DNA from: an uncultured Clostridia bacterium
GTDB lineage: Bacteria; Bacillota; Clostridia; Christensenellales; UBA1242
Reading direction: 5' to 3'
DNA: 64,000 nucleotides
Assembly (NCBI GenBank): GCA_934749845.1
Contig: CAKVHQ010000001.1
Location: 117,910-181,909, forward strand
The notes beneath the pieces are model-generated. The model worked only from the letters and a program-made list of their open reading frames with translations. It did not search any database and had not been told where the DNA came from. Position numbers and translations under genes: made by a program. Shown here in pieces: positions 1 to 7,776 of the stretch (positions are counted from its first letter, which is position 1; every line of letters starts with the position of its first letter).

Positions 1-1
1 T

Positions 2-2206
2 TTTAGAAACGAAGAAAATGGATACACAGTTTTAGATATAGATTCACACGGAGAGTTAATAACCTGCGTGGGAAAATTCCCAAAAGTTAATGGCGGAGAA
101 CTTGTGGACATGGAAGGCGATTTTGTTAAAAACAAATACGGCGACCAATTTTCAGTAACAAGAGTAAAAATTCTTCCACCAAACACTTGCGAAGGAATTG
201 TTAGATATTTATCAAGTGGTCTTATTAAAGGAATTGGACCAGTAACAGCAAACGCGATTGTTGACAAATTTGGAGCAGACACCTTGCTTGTTATGGAATT
301 TAATCCAAGCAGACTTGCGGAAGTTCGTGGGGTTTCAAAATCGAAAGCAGAAGCAATCGCAACCGCCTTTATGGAAGTTAAGAAAATGCAAAATGCAGTT
401 ATGTTTTTGCAAAACTACAACATAACCACAAACATGGCAGTTAAAATTTATAAAACATATCTAGACAAAACCGAAGAAGTTTTAAAAAATAATCCATACA
501 AACTAGTTGAAGATATTGACGGCGTTGGCTTTTTGACCGCAGACAAAATTGCACAGAAAATTGGAATTAAGCCAGACAGCGATTTTAGGTTTAGAGCAGG
601 ACTTCTTCATATTTTAAAGGAAAACAGCGACAAAAGCGGAAACACTTATATTCTAAAAAAAGCACTGATAACAAACATCTATTCCTTGCTTAAAATTGAC
701 CAAAAAGATGAACAATTAGAAAAAATATTGCAAAGTTTAACCTACGATAATTTAATAAAACAATTTGTAAATGATGATGAAGAATGCGTAATGTTAACCA
801 AACTTTACAATGTGGAAAAAAACATAGCAAGCAAACTTATTTCTTTAAAACAGTCATACAGCACTGTTGAAAAAGATATGACCAACGAAATTAAAGAGTA
901 CGAACTATACAGTGGCATCACTCTCCACCCTAAACAAAAAGATGCAGTTCAAACGGCGGTTAACAGTGGCGTGTGTGTTATCACTGGCGGTCCGGGAACT
1001 GGCAAAACTACTATTGTTAAATGCGTGCTTGAATGCTTAAAAAGGCAAAGAAAATCGGTTCTACTTCTTGCTCCAACAGGAAGAGCCGCAAAAAGATTAT
1101 CCGAAAGCACCGGAGAAGACGCAAAAACCATTCACCGCGCGCTTGATTTAGACTTTAAAGACGGAAATGGCGTGTTCTTTACCAAAGACGAAAAAGACCC
1201 ATTAGGTCAAGATGTTATTATTGTTGACGAAGTAAGTATGGTTGACGCCTTGCTTATGAACGCCCTTGTTAAAGCAATAAAACCACAGGCTCAACTAATA
1301 ATGGTTGGCGATAAAGACCAACTTCCAAGTGTTGGCGCTGGAAATGTTTTAAAAGATATTTTAGACAGCAAAATTATTCCTGTTTGCATGTTAACCGAAA
1401 TATACCGTCAAGACTCAAAAAGTTACATTATAACCAACGCCCACTTAATAAATTCCGGAAAAATGCCGATACTCGACAATTCAAGCAATGATTTTTTCTT
1501 TATTGAAAAGCAAGACCCTGCCGAAATGTTATACACCTGCGTTAGTTTGGTAACATTAAGGCTCCCAAAATTTGCAAACACAACTTCACAAAAAATTCAA
1601 GTTTTAGCACCAATGAAGGCTGGTCAATGCGGAGTTGACAGTTTAAACAAAGAACTGCAAAAAATGATTAACCCCGCTTCGTTAAACAAAAAGGAAATCA
1701 TAACCGAAGCCACAATTTACCGTGAAGGCGACAGGGTTATGCAAACTGTTAACAACTACGAACAAGAATGGACAAGAATTACCGACGAAGGCTTTATTGA
1801 AAAAAACAGTGGTGTGTTTAATGGCGATATTGGGGTTATTGACAGTATCGACACAGACACTCACGAACTTACAGTTTTGTTTGAGGACGGCAGGCGTGCA
1901 ATTTATCCTAGAACAAGTTTAAACGACCTCGTGCTATCATACGCAATTACAATACACAAAAGCCAAGGAAGTGAATTTGATGTTGCCGTTATTCCAGTAG
2001 TTAGCGGAGCAAGCGTGATTTTAACTCGTAACCTTCTCTACACCGCTGTTACTCGTGCAAAAAAATTAGTAGTTTTAGTTGGCTCTAAATTCAACATAAA
2101 ACGAATGGTCGACAATAACTATACAGTAACAAGATACTCCATGCTCAAGCAATTTTTAATAGAAGAGCAACTAAAGTTTGATAGTTTGTTTGGCATGAAA
2201 AACTAA
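2..2206 (+). CDS. recD2: RecD2-like ATP-dependent DNA helicase (5' end outside window)
   Basis: Superfamily 1 5'-3' DNA helicase of the RecD2/RecD-like family, which acts in DNA repair without RecBC. The frame is open from base 2, upstream of a GTG at 68, and the extra residues (ending in HGELITCVGKF) fit the family's N-terminal OB-like region, so the gene begins before the window. Helix-hairpin-helix-like segments (GIGPVTANAI, VRGVSKSKAE, DGVGFLTADK) precede the motor. Walker A is GGPGTGKTTIV, Walker B IIVDEVSMVD, then VGDKDQLPSVG, and the C-terminal UvrD_C_2 part has TIHKSQGSEFD and LYTAVTRAKK. The maf gene follows after 12 bases with its own Shine-Dalgarno, so the two are probably cotranscribed. 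Confidence 0.93.
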   Translation, partial: FRNEENGYTVLDIDSHGELITCVGKFPKVNGGELVDMEGDFVKNKYGDQFSVTRVKILPPNTCEGIVRYLSSGLIKGIGPVTANAIVDKFGADTLLVMEFNPSRLAEVRGVSKSKAEAIATAFMEVKKMQNAVMFLQNYNITTNMAVKIYKTYLDKTEEVLKNNPYKLVEDIDGVGFLTADKIAQKIGIKPDSDFRFRAGLLHILKENSDKSGNTYILKKALITNIYSLLKIDQKDEQLEKILQSLTYDNLIKQFVNDDEECVMLTKLYNVEKNIASKLISLKQSYSTVEKDMTNEIKEYELYSGITLHPKQKDAVQTAVNSGVCVITGGPGTGKTTIVKCVLECLKRQRKSVLLLAPTGRAAKRLSESTGEDAKTIHRALDLDFKDGNGVFFTKDEKDPLGQDVIIVDEVSMVDALLMNALVKAIKPQAQLIMVGDKDQLPSVGAGNVLKDILDSKIIPVCMLTEIYRQDSKSYIITNAHLINSGKMPILDNSSNDFFFIEKQDPAEMLYTCVSLVTLRLPKFANTTSQKIQVLAPMKAGQCGVDSLNKELQKMINPASLNKKEIITEATIYREGDRVMQTVNNYEQEWTRITDEGFIEKNSGVFNGDIGVIDSIDTDTHELTVLFEDGRRAIYPRTSLNDLVLSYAITIHKSQGSEFDVAVIPVVSGASVILTRNLLYTAVTRAKKLVVLVGSKFNIKRMVDNNYTVTRYSMLKQFLIEEQLKFDSLFGMKN

Positions 2207-2218
2207 AGAAGGAAACAT

Positions 2219-2812
2219 ATGACAAAAGAAAATGATATAAAAATTATTTTGGCTTCTCAATCCCCAAGACGAAAAGAACTTATGACTTTAATGGGATTGC
2301 AATTTGAATGCAAGCCTAGCAACAAAGAAGAAGACATGACACAAAAAATGTCCATAAAAAACTTATCGCAAAGTTTAGCAAAACAAAAAGCACTTGACAT
2401 ATTTTTTAGCACAAGTGGAAATCGCGTGGTTATTGGCTCGGACTGCATGGTATATCTTAAAAATAAGATTTTTGGAAAACCAAAAGATGACGCCGAAGCA
2501 TTTAATATGCTTAAAACACTTTCTAACAAGTGGCACAAAGTTATAACAAGTTTATGCGTGTTAATCGAAAAAGACGGAAGACAAAAACAATATTTAACAA
2601 GCGAAGTTACAAAAGTAAAATTTATGAACCTTGACGATGACATGATTTATGACTATCTAAAAACTGGCGAGCATAAAGATAAAGCAGGCTCGTATGCAAT
2701 TCAAGGAAAAAGCGGAATGTTCATAGAAAAAATAAAAGGAAACATGGCAACGGTTATAGGGCTTCCCACCTGCAAACTTTTTAAAATTTTAAGAAAAGAA
2801 AGTATAATGTAA
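2219..2812 (+). CDS. maf: Maf-like nucleoside triphosphate pyrophosphatase
   Basis: Maf/YhdE-family house-cleaning NTP pyrophosphatase (197 aa, usual length 190-200), hydrolysing non-canonical nucleotides to monophosphates. The N-terminal signature ILASQSPRRKEL is the conserved substrate-loop motif; later conserved parts are IGSDCMVYL (usual ADT replaced by GSD), GKPKDDAEAFNML and the C-terminal YAIQGKSGMFIEKIKG, matching the Y-x-I-Q-G-x-(G/A) segment. The ATG has a Shine-Dalgarno (AGAAGGA). It sits 12 bases after recD2 and is followed directly by a strong terminator. GSD instead of the common AD-T in the middle motif is mildly divergent but does not change the family call. Confidence 0.9.
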   Translation: MTKENDIKIILASQSPRRKELMTLMGLQFECKPSNKEEDMTQKMSIKNLSQSLAKQKALDIFFSTSGNRVVIGSDCMVYLKNKIFGKPKDDAEAFNMLKTLSNKWHKVITSLCVLIEKDGRQKQYLTSEVTKVKFMNLDDDMIYDYLKTGEHKDKAGSYAIQGKSGMFIEKIKGNMATVIGLPTCKLFKILRKESIM

Positions 2813-2836
2813 AATCGAGTTACTCTCGATTTTTTT
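2812..2836 (+). terminator. Rho-independent terminator after maf
   Basis: Eight-base stem AAATCGAG/CTCGATTT with a five-base loop, followed by a T run. It begins at the maf stop codon and ends the recD2-maf transcript. Confidence 0.85.
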
Positions 2837-2837
2837 A

Positions 2838-2866
2838 TTGTCAAATTTAAAGCCATATTCATAATC
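2838..2866 (+). promoter_or_regulatory. Promoter of glmM giving a leaderless transcript
   Basis: TTGTCA (2838-2843), a 17-base spacer and ATAATC (2861-2866). The ATG of glmM starts six bases after the -10 box, so the predicted start of transcription coincides with the start codon. No Shine-Dalgarno is visible. Confidence 0.6.
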
Positions 2867-2872
2867 AGTTAT

Positions 2873-4162
2873 ATGGAAAAACAATTACAATATTTTGGCA
2901 CAGATGGAATTAGAGGCATTATAGGAAAAGACCTAGATTTAGAATTTTTTATAAAAATCGGCTATGCAATTTCAAATTTAGAAAAAAACATGAAAGTGTT
3001 AATTGCAAGGGACACAAGGCAAAGCGGAGAACCTATAAAGCAAAGTTTAATTCAAGGTTTAAGTGCAAAAAATGTGGAAATTTTTGACGCTGGAATTATA
3101 CCTACAGGTGCGTTATGCTTTTTAACAAAGAATTTTAATTTCGATTATGGCATAATGATAACAGCTTCTCACAATCCAAGCGAATATAACGGAATAAAAA
3201 TTTTTGATAAAAACGGATTTAAAATTGGCAAAGATATTGAGTTTTTTCTTGAAAAAAACTTAAAAAAGCCCAAAAAAATAAAAAATATTCCAACACAGCA
3301 ATTCTCATCCATACCCTATTTAGATTATTTAGAAAACATATTTAACAAAAAAATATGTGATATGAAAATATTTTTAGATTGCGCAAACGGTGCAACAAGC
3401 TCATATGCAAGAAAGATTTTTGAAAAAACAGGTGCAAAAGTTTGCGTCACACACAAAAAAGGCGAAATCAACAAAAATGCTAGCGTTTTAAATAAAGAAG
3501 TTTTTATATCTAACTTTAAAAAAAGCAAAGCAGACCTAGGCTTTTGTTTTGACGGCGATGGCGACCGTGCGATGTGCATCACAAAAGATTTTGTCGTGTT
3601 GGACGGAGATAGAATTTTATACATTTTGGCAAAACATTTTAAGCAATCAAAAGTTGTTGGCACAATTATGACAAATTATGGTTTGGAAAAAATATTATCA
3701 AAAAGCAATATTTCGCTTATAAGAACTGATGTTGGCGACCGAAATATTGCGCTAAAGCTTTCAAAGCAAAATTTATTAGTTGGTGCAGAAGAATCTGGTC
3801 ATGTTATAATAAAAAATTTTTCAACCACTGGCGACGGCTTAATAACAGCACTTGTTTTGCTCCAAATTTATATGAAAAACCCTAATTTATTTAAAAGAGC
3901 AAGTTCACTAAAAATGTTTAATGTTTACAGCGAGAAAATACACACTAAAAACAAGCAAATAATATTTTCTAAACACATAAAAAAGGAAATACAAAAGCAA
4001 AGTGAAAGGCTAAAAAAATCTGGCAGGCTTATAGTTCGAGCAAGTGGAACAGAGCCTGTTATTAGAGTTACAGTGGAATGCAACAACAAATCTCTTGCAA
4101 CAAGCGTTTTAAACAATATTTGCAACGAAATTAAACTATCGCAACGAACTAGCAAAAATTAA
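2873..4162 (+). CDS. glmM: Phosphoglucosamine mutase GlmM
   Basis: Converts glucosamine-6-phosphate to glucosamine-1-phosphate for UDP-GlcNAc and peptidoglycan synthesis; 429 aa, slightly short of the usual about 445. Visible motifs are FGTDGIRG at the N-terminus, the phosphoserine active-site loop TASHNPSEYNGIKIF, the metal-binding DGDGDR, the sugar-binding GAEESGH and the phosphate-binding RASGTEPVIRV near the C-terminus. It is a single gene between a terminator upstream and a bidirectional terminator downstream. The start lacks a Shine-Dalgarno and lies six bases after a -10 box, so translation is probably leaderless. glmS, encoding the preceding pathway step, lies about 3.6 kb further on. 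Confidence 0.95.
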   Translation: MEKQLQYFGTDGIRGIIGKDLDLEFFIKIGYAISNLEKNMKVLIARDTRQSGEPIKQSLIQGLSAKNVEIFDAGIIPTGALCFLTKNFNFDYGIMITASHNPSEYNGIKIFDKNGFKIGKDIEFFLEKNLKKPKKIKNIPTQQFSSIPYLDYLENIFNKKICDMKIFLDCANGATSSYARKIFEKTGAKVCVTHKKGEINKNASVLNKEVFISNFKKSKADLGFCFDGDGDRAMCITKDFVVLDGDRILYILAKHFKQSKVVGTIMTNYGLEKILSKSNISLIRTDVGDRNIALKLSKQNLLVGAEESGHVIIKNFSTTGDGLITALVLLQIYMKNPNLFKRASSLKMFNVYSEKIHTKNKQIIFSKHIKKEIQKQSERLKKSGRLIVRASGTEPVIRVTVECNNKSLATSVLNNICNEIKLSQRTSKN

Positions 4163-4393
4163 AAACATTGCAAAAAACTTGCTAAAGAAAACACAATAAA
4201 CCCGAATAAAAATCATAAATGGCTTTGTCTAACTGAATTGTTGTTTTAACGGTGTTGATTTTTGTGCTATGAAAATATTGAACCATATTATAACAACGAA
4301 GTTTTGCAAAAGAGCAAAATTAGCATTTCAGTTTTCTACAAATAACTTAAAGTGAAACATAGAACAGCCGAACAATTATTTAAATTTAAGCAC

Positions 4394-4430
4394 AAAAAAA
4401 CACTTTATTTATAATTTAAAGTGTTTTTTT
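4394..4430. terminator. Bidirectional terminator between glmM and the phosphatase pseudogene
   Basis: AACACTTTA/TAAAGTGTT stem flanked by A and T runs. It can stop glmM on the plus strand and the convergent pseudogene on the minus strand. The stretch 4163-4393 before it shows no gene or other signal. Confidence 0.75.
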
Positions 4431-4433
4431 AAA

Positions 4434-4843
4434 TTAAAATTCAATTTTTATAACTTTTGCATTACCAATTTCAAAGTTTGAATAGTCGTTATCTTTTGGC
4501 TTTCCGCTAAAGTAAAAGTGAGTCATTCTTCCAACTCCGCTGTGTGCCACAATTAAAATGTTTTGCCCTTTATAATTTTTTTTAGGTCATCATAAAATTT
4601 AGCAACTCTATCAAACATTTGTGGGATAGTTTCCATTTTGAAAGGAATTTCGTCATTTGCATTCCATCTTCTAAAATTACATACACTTGCTGGCTGACCA
4701 GTAATTTCGCCATAATCTCTTTCTTTTAGTCTATCATCAAAAATAACTTTCAAGTTTTTGTGGTATTTAATAATTTCGTCAAGCGTTTGCCTTGTTCTTA
4801 ATAACATTATCATTTGTTTGCCCGTGCCTAATAAACTAATCAT
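4434..4843 (-). pseudogene. Histidine phosphatase (phosphoglycerate mutase-like), deleted and frameshifted
   Basis: The minus strand encodes a short N-terminus (MISLLGTGKQ) with Shine-Dalgarno AAGGAG, then LRTRQTLDEIIKYH and RLKERDYGEITGQP typical of the histidine-phosphatase family. The catalytic RHG motif and about 40 residues around it are missing. Further on the frame breaks in a run of eight A (bases 4574-4581, complement); adding one base restores NILIVAHSGVGRM, the family's second catalytic histidine block, and the tail to the stop at 4434. It is therefore a double-damaged gene; the homopolymer shift alone could be a sequencing error, the missing RHG cannot. Substrate unknown. Confidence 0.8.
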
Positions 4844-4948
4844 TTTATTCTCCTTGCTGTTGATAAAATCGTTATACCATAACATATTATTTTTTTCTAA
4901 TTATTTTTCTGCATTTTAAGTTCTTAACATTTGTTTGAGATATTTTTT

Positions 4949-4964
4949 ATTTTCACATGAAACT
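4949..4964. other. Degenerate parS-like site
   Basis: ATTTTCACATGAAACT matches the 16-mer TGTTTCACATGAAACA at 13 of 16 positions. It lies between the phosphatase pseudogene and tspO and is the outermost and weakest member of the ParB-site cluster. Confidence 0.4.
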
Positions 4965-4978
4965 TTTTCATAATTCTT

Positions 4979-5012
4979 AAAAAAAGAAATAGCATTTAAC
5001 TATCTCTTTTTA
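4979..5012 (-). terminator. Terminator after tspO
   Basis: Imperfect stem of AAAAAGAAATAG with CTATCTCTTTTT around a seven-base loop, with a T run on the minus strand, 28 bases past the tspO stop. Confidence 0.6.
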
Positions 5013-5039
5013 ATAAATAAGTTAATGGTTTCTTATTTT

Positions 5040-5513
5040 TTAATTCAATATCCACACCGCAACATTCAAACTTGTTGCAACGCATAGCCATGCTGGATAT
5101 AGGAGCAATATTGCCGAATAAATTTTTTGTGTTTTATAAACTTCCATAATAAGTTTTATTGCTAAAATCAAATTAAAAATTAAAATAACATTTCCTAAAA
5201 ATAGTTGGTTAAGTGTGAAAAACACTAAACACCAAAGCACATTAAAAGCACCATTTATTCCCAAAAGCCAAATAACTTTTCTTGGCAAATTTTCCTTTTT
5301 TATCCACAAAACTAAAATTACCGCAAAGGTTAGATAAATCACACTCCAAACAAGTGGAATAACAAAGTTTGGAATCCATTCGCTTGGCTTTGTTAAGCCA
5401 TTAAACCAACTGTCACCCAGTTGCACAAAAAGTGTTCCTAGCCCAGCAACTAAAACAACTGAAACGACTGCAATCACCATTGCCCAAATTATATTTTTCT
5501 TTTCTCTTTCCAT
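5040..5513 (-). CDS. tspO: TspO/MBR family membrane protein
   Basis: Tryptophan-rich sensory protein/translocator family, five-helix membrane protein that binds porphyrins and related ligands; 157 aa, the usual size. Seen are five hydrophobic segments and the diagnostic WFNGLTKPSEWIPNF segment, followed by tryptophan-containing helices (VIPLVWSVIYL, LWCLVFFTLNQLFLG, LLYPAWLCVATSLN). No partner genes of tetrapyrrole metabolism are nearby. The start has no clear Shine-Dalgarno; an A/T-rich box similar to -10 ends six bases upstream but no good -35 is visible. Confidence 0.88.
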   Translation of the reverse strand: MEREKKNIIWAMVIAVVSVVLVAGLGTLFVQLGDSWFNGLTKPSEWIPNFVIPLVWSVIYLTFAVILVLWIKKENLPRKVIWLLGINGAFNVLWCLVFFTLNQLFLGNVILIFNLILAIKLIMEVYKTQKIYSAILLLYPAWLCVATSLNVAVWILN

Positions 5514-5643
5514 ACATATATTTTATGTATAATATTTTAAACTATACATTACTTGCTTATTGAAAACTATTTGTTCTTACTTGCTAGCCTTTGTTGTACG
5601 GCTTCTTTTGCTCTTACTAAAAGTAGTTCAAATTGCTATAAAA

Positions 5644-5659
5644 CATTTCACATGAAACA
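5644..5659. other. parS-like site, 14 of 16 match
   Basis: CATTTCACATGAAACA, differing from TGTTTCACATGAAACA only in the first two bases; intergenic between tspO and the DUF285-like gene. Confidence 0.55.
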
Positions 5660-5682
5660 TTTTATCACGCACTAAAATAGCA

Positions 5683-5706
5683 ACAAAAAACGGCAATTAT
5701 AGCCGC
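5683..5706 (-). terminator. Terminator after the DUF285-like gene
   Basis: GCGGC/GCCG stem with a short A/T loop and a T6 run on the minus strand, just past the stop codon at 5720. Confidence 0.65.
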
Positions 5707-5719
5707 TTTATGCGTAAAT

Positions 5720-6523
5720 TTATCTATAAAAATTCTTTCGTTTTTTACAAATAAGGTAAATTGTTAATACAATCACTGCAGGTATGATTATCGTAAGATT
5801 TTTCACTTCAATCCCTGTTGACGCAACTGTGCCACCTTGATAACCTGACAGGCTAATTTCATTATTCCCAGATGGAATTAAGTCATTTTGTGAATATGTT
5901 ACGCCATTTGCAACAAAAGTTGAATAGTCTAAACCCAAATCCAAAAAGGTACAATTTGGCTCACCTGCGCCATAATATTTACTTAGCTTAATTGTTTTTA
6001 AATTTCCACAACCTTTAAACATATCTTTAGTAGATGCATCACTTGGCCAGTTCCCCGCACTATTGTTTAAAATTACGCTTTCAAGTGACTTACAGCCGTA
6101 AAACATTCGCTCTCTGCTTCCCATTTGAATTAAAGAACCATTAAAATCAGCAACAACGCCAGTTAATTTTTCACAGCCTTCAAATAAGCTCACCATATTG
6201 AAAGTATAATCGTATTTTAATACTAAATCACCTTCCAAATTTTTATTGTTAATTATGAGTCCAGTATCTGTGATTATATCCCCATCTTCAAGTAATTGTT
6301 CCCATGTTTTAATCCTAAACAAAGAAAGTTCTTCTTCGCTAGCGCTTTGCAATGCATCTTTGCCTCTCCCAGATTGATATAATCCGCTTACATATCTTGG
6401 TTCTTGGATTATAGCATAAATTTTTTTATCGTTTCTTGGAAGAATTATAAATGCAAAAGTCCAAATTGTTAACACAGCCAAAAATACTGCAACAATTTTT
6501 GCACTAAATTTTGTTTTTACCAT
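5720..6523 (-). CDS. DUF285/BspA-type repeat surface protein with C-terminal membrane anchor
   Basis: Predicted exported 267-aa protein of unknown function. An N-terminal hydrophobic segment (FSAKIVAVFLAVLTIWTFAF) acts as signal or anchor. The middle carries the pattern of DUF285 leucine-rich units: MVSLFEGCEKLTGV, ERMFYGCKSLESVI and DMFKGCGNLKTIKL. The C-terminus is VASTGIEV, then a hydrophobic helix and KKRKNFYR, a layout like a sortase substrate or simple tail anchor. The start at 6523 is chosen because AAGGAG lies just upstream; an in-frame start at 6562 has none. A terminator-like hairpin and tandem GGTTGACC repeats lie directly upstream. Confidence 0.75.
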   Translation of the reverse strand: MVKTKFSAKIVAVFLAVLTIWTFAFIILPRNDKKIYAIIQEPRYVSGLYQSGRGKDALQSASEEELSLFRIKTWEQLLEDGDIITDTGLIINNKNLEGDLVLKYDYTFNMVSLFEGCEKLTGVVADFNGSLIQMGSRERMFYGCKSLESVILNNSAGNWPSDASTKDMFKGCGNLKTIKLSKYYGAGEPNCTFLDLGLDYSTFVANGVTYSQNDLIPSGNNEISLSGYQGGTVASTGIEVKNLTIIIPAVIVLTIYLICKKRKNFYR

Positions 6524-6548
6524 TTTGTTTTTCTCCTTATTTTTTAAT

Positions 6549-6580
6549 GAAAAAACAGCCAACCTTTTGGTTGACTGTTT
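6549..6580 (-). terminator. Terminator-like hairpin directly before the DUF285-like gene
   Basis: Eleven-base stem (one mismatch) AACAGCCAACC/GGTTGACTGTT with a T run on the minus strand, ending about 25 bases before the start codon. It could end the upstream remnant's transcript or act as an attenuator in the gene's leader. Confidence 0.6.
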
Positions 6581-6606
6581 GATTACTTTTCACCTTATCT
6601 CACTCA

Positions 6607-6638
6607 CTGGTCAACCATGTTGCTGGTCAACCATGTTC
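6607..6638 (-). repeat. Two tandem 16-bp units containing GGTTGACC
   Basis: The unit CTGGTCAACCATGTTG at 6607-6622 is repeated at 6623-6638 with one change. A related array with 17-bp period and the same GGTTGACC core lies at 32591-32635, also just before a hairpin and a surface-protein gene. The rest of the 325-base gap 6524-6848 shows no gene. Confidence 0.7.
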
Positions 6639-6848
6639 TAACTTTTTCGTTAGTTTATTGCTATCTTTTCTCTTTAAGAGTTTCCCATTTTCGCCGTTTT
6701 ATTGTCAAACGTTTTTGCACTGTTTTGCAAAAATATTTTATTTTTATTTAATTATGTAAATATAAAGAACCAATATGTACACTAGTGGTTTTTACTTATT
6801 TTATGTTGTGCTTTTTCAAGAATTTGGAATTATGCTTGTGCATAAAAT

Positions 6849-7424
6849 TTAGAGCTTTTTAAGTTTAAATTTTGCAACTCTTGCCCCGAATGAATAGCCA
6901 TAACTGAACGGTTCGATGAAAAAACTATTTTTGTTTATAACCTTAATGCTTTTACCATTATCAAGCCATCTTGCGAAAACAATTTTTTTATCCGTTTTTA
7001 TCGTTACAATTTTATTATTATCCGCACTCGCAACATTAGCATTAGTACGCATAGGAACTTTTTTAATTACGGCATAATAAAATTCTCCGTCGTAGAAAAT
7101 ATCTGCATTATCAGCCAAAATATCCGTTCCACAAGAATTGTAGATAAATGACTTATTTACTGATATCCATTTACCAATACCTTCTAAAACGAACCTTTCT
7201 CCGTCTGGTATTAACCCATTACCCATCAGTCCCGTATTAAGCAAAAAATTACAGTTAAATTTAAGAGCCCATTCCCCTTTTCCGAGCATACTTTAAAGCC
7301 CGAAATGGTTAAACATTCCAAATCCGAGTTTATTAAAGTTTTCTAGGTACTCGACAATATATTCTCAATTACTTAAACAAGTTAATTCTGTCCTGCGATG
7401 CACTTATTGCTGAATCTTTGCCAT
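6849..7424 (-). pseudogene. Alpha-L-fucosidase (GH29) remnant lacking the catalytic middle
   Basis: From an ATG at 7424 the frame reads into YLENFNKLGFGMFNHFGL, stop, SMLGKGEWALK, the N-terminal motif of GH29 fucosidases (compare FGLFxHWGLYS). It then joins directly to FLLNTGLMGNGLIPDGERF and GKWISVNKSFIY, which in the family lie some 250-300 residues later, and continues with a C-terminal beta domain. In-frame stops occur at three sites upstream of the still-open 146-codon stretch (6849-7289). The deletion removes the catalytic nucleophile and acid/base region. An open C-terminal part with intact tail suggests fairly recent decay. Confidence 0.82.
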
Positions 7425-7433
7425 TTTTTAAAC

Positions 7434-7457
7434 AAAAAAAGATAGCAAATGCTATCT
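7434..7457 (-). terminator. Terminator after the tRNA-Ile/tRNA-Ala transcript
   Basis: GATAGC/GCTATC stem with seven T on the minus strand, starting right after the CCA end of tRNA-Ile. Confidence 0.8.
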
Positions 7458-7461
7458 TCAT

Positions 7462-7538
7462 TGGTTGAGGTAAATGGACTTGAACCATCGACCTCTGCCT
7501 TATCAGGGCAGCGCTCTAACCAGCTGAGCTATACCTCA
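7462..7538 (-). tRNA. tRNA-Ile (GAT)
   Basis: Seventy-seven bases including an encoded CCA end. Acceptor TGAGGTA/TACCTCA, D-arm TAGCTCAGCTGGTTAGAGC, anticodon loop CTGATAA (GAT) and T-arm ATGGTTCAAGTCCAT all fold normally. It follows tRNA-Ala in the same transcript. This Ile/Ala pair usually sits in the 16S-23S spacer, but here no rRNA is near. Confidence 0.95.
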
Positions 7539-7614
7539 ATATTGCTTGTTTTAGTGACTTTAGCAACTGTCATAATTTAAAAAGGGTGAAAGGTGAAATG
7601 CCTCCCACCGCTAG

Positions 7615-7691
7615 TGGTGGAGAATATCGGATTCGAACCGATGACCCCTTGCTTGCAAAGCAAGTGCTCTAGCCAGCTGAGCTAATCCCCC
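7615..7691 (-). tRNA. tRNA-Ala (TGC)
   Basis: Seventy-seven bases with encoded CCA. Acceptor GGGGGAT/ATTCTCC (one G-T pair), anticodon loop TTTGCAA (TGC), T-arm TCGGTTCGAATCCGA. It is the first tRNA of a two-gene minus-strand unit; the bases between it and tRNA-Ile hold a small hairpin (CTCCCACC/GGTGGAG overlapping the CCA end). Confidence 0.96.
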
Positions 7692-7776
7692 ATAATTTGC
7701 TCTATTATAATAACACGAATTTTGGCACTTGTCAACAATATTTTTATAATATCATATAAAATCATGGGGATTTTTT

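Noticed and set aside
7692..7776. glmS ribozyme in the glmS leader
   Set aside because: The leader is under 90 bases and lacks the ribozyme core; too short for the motif.
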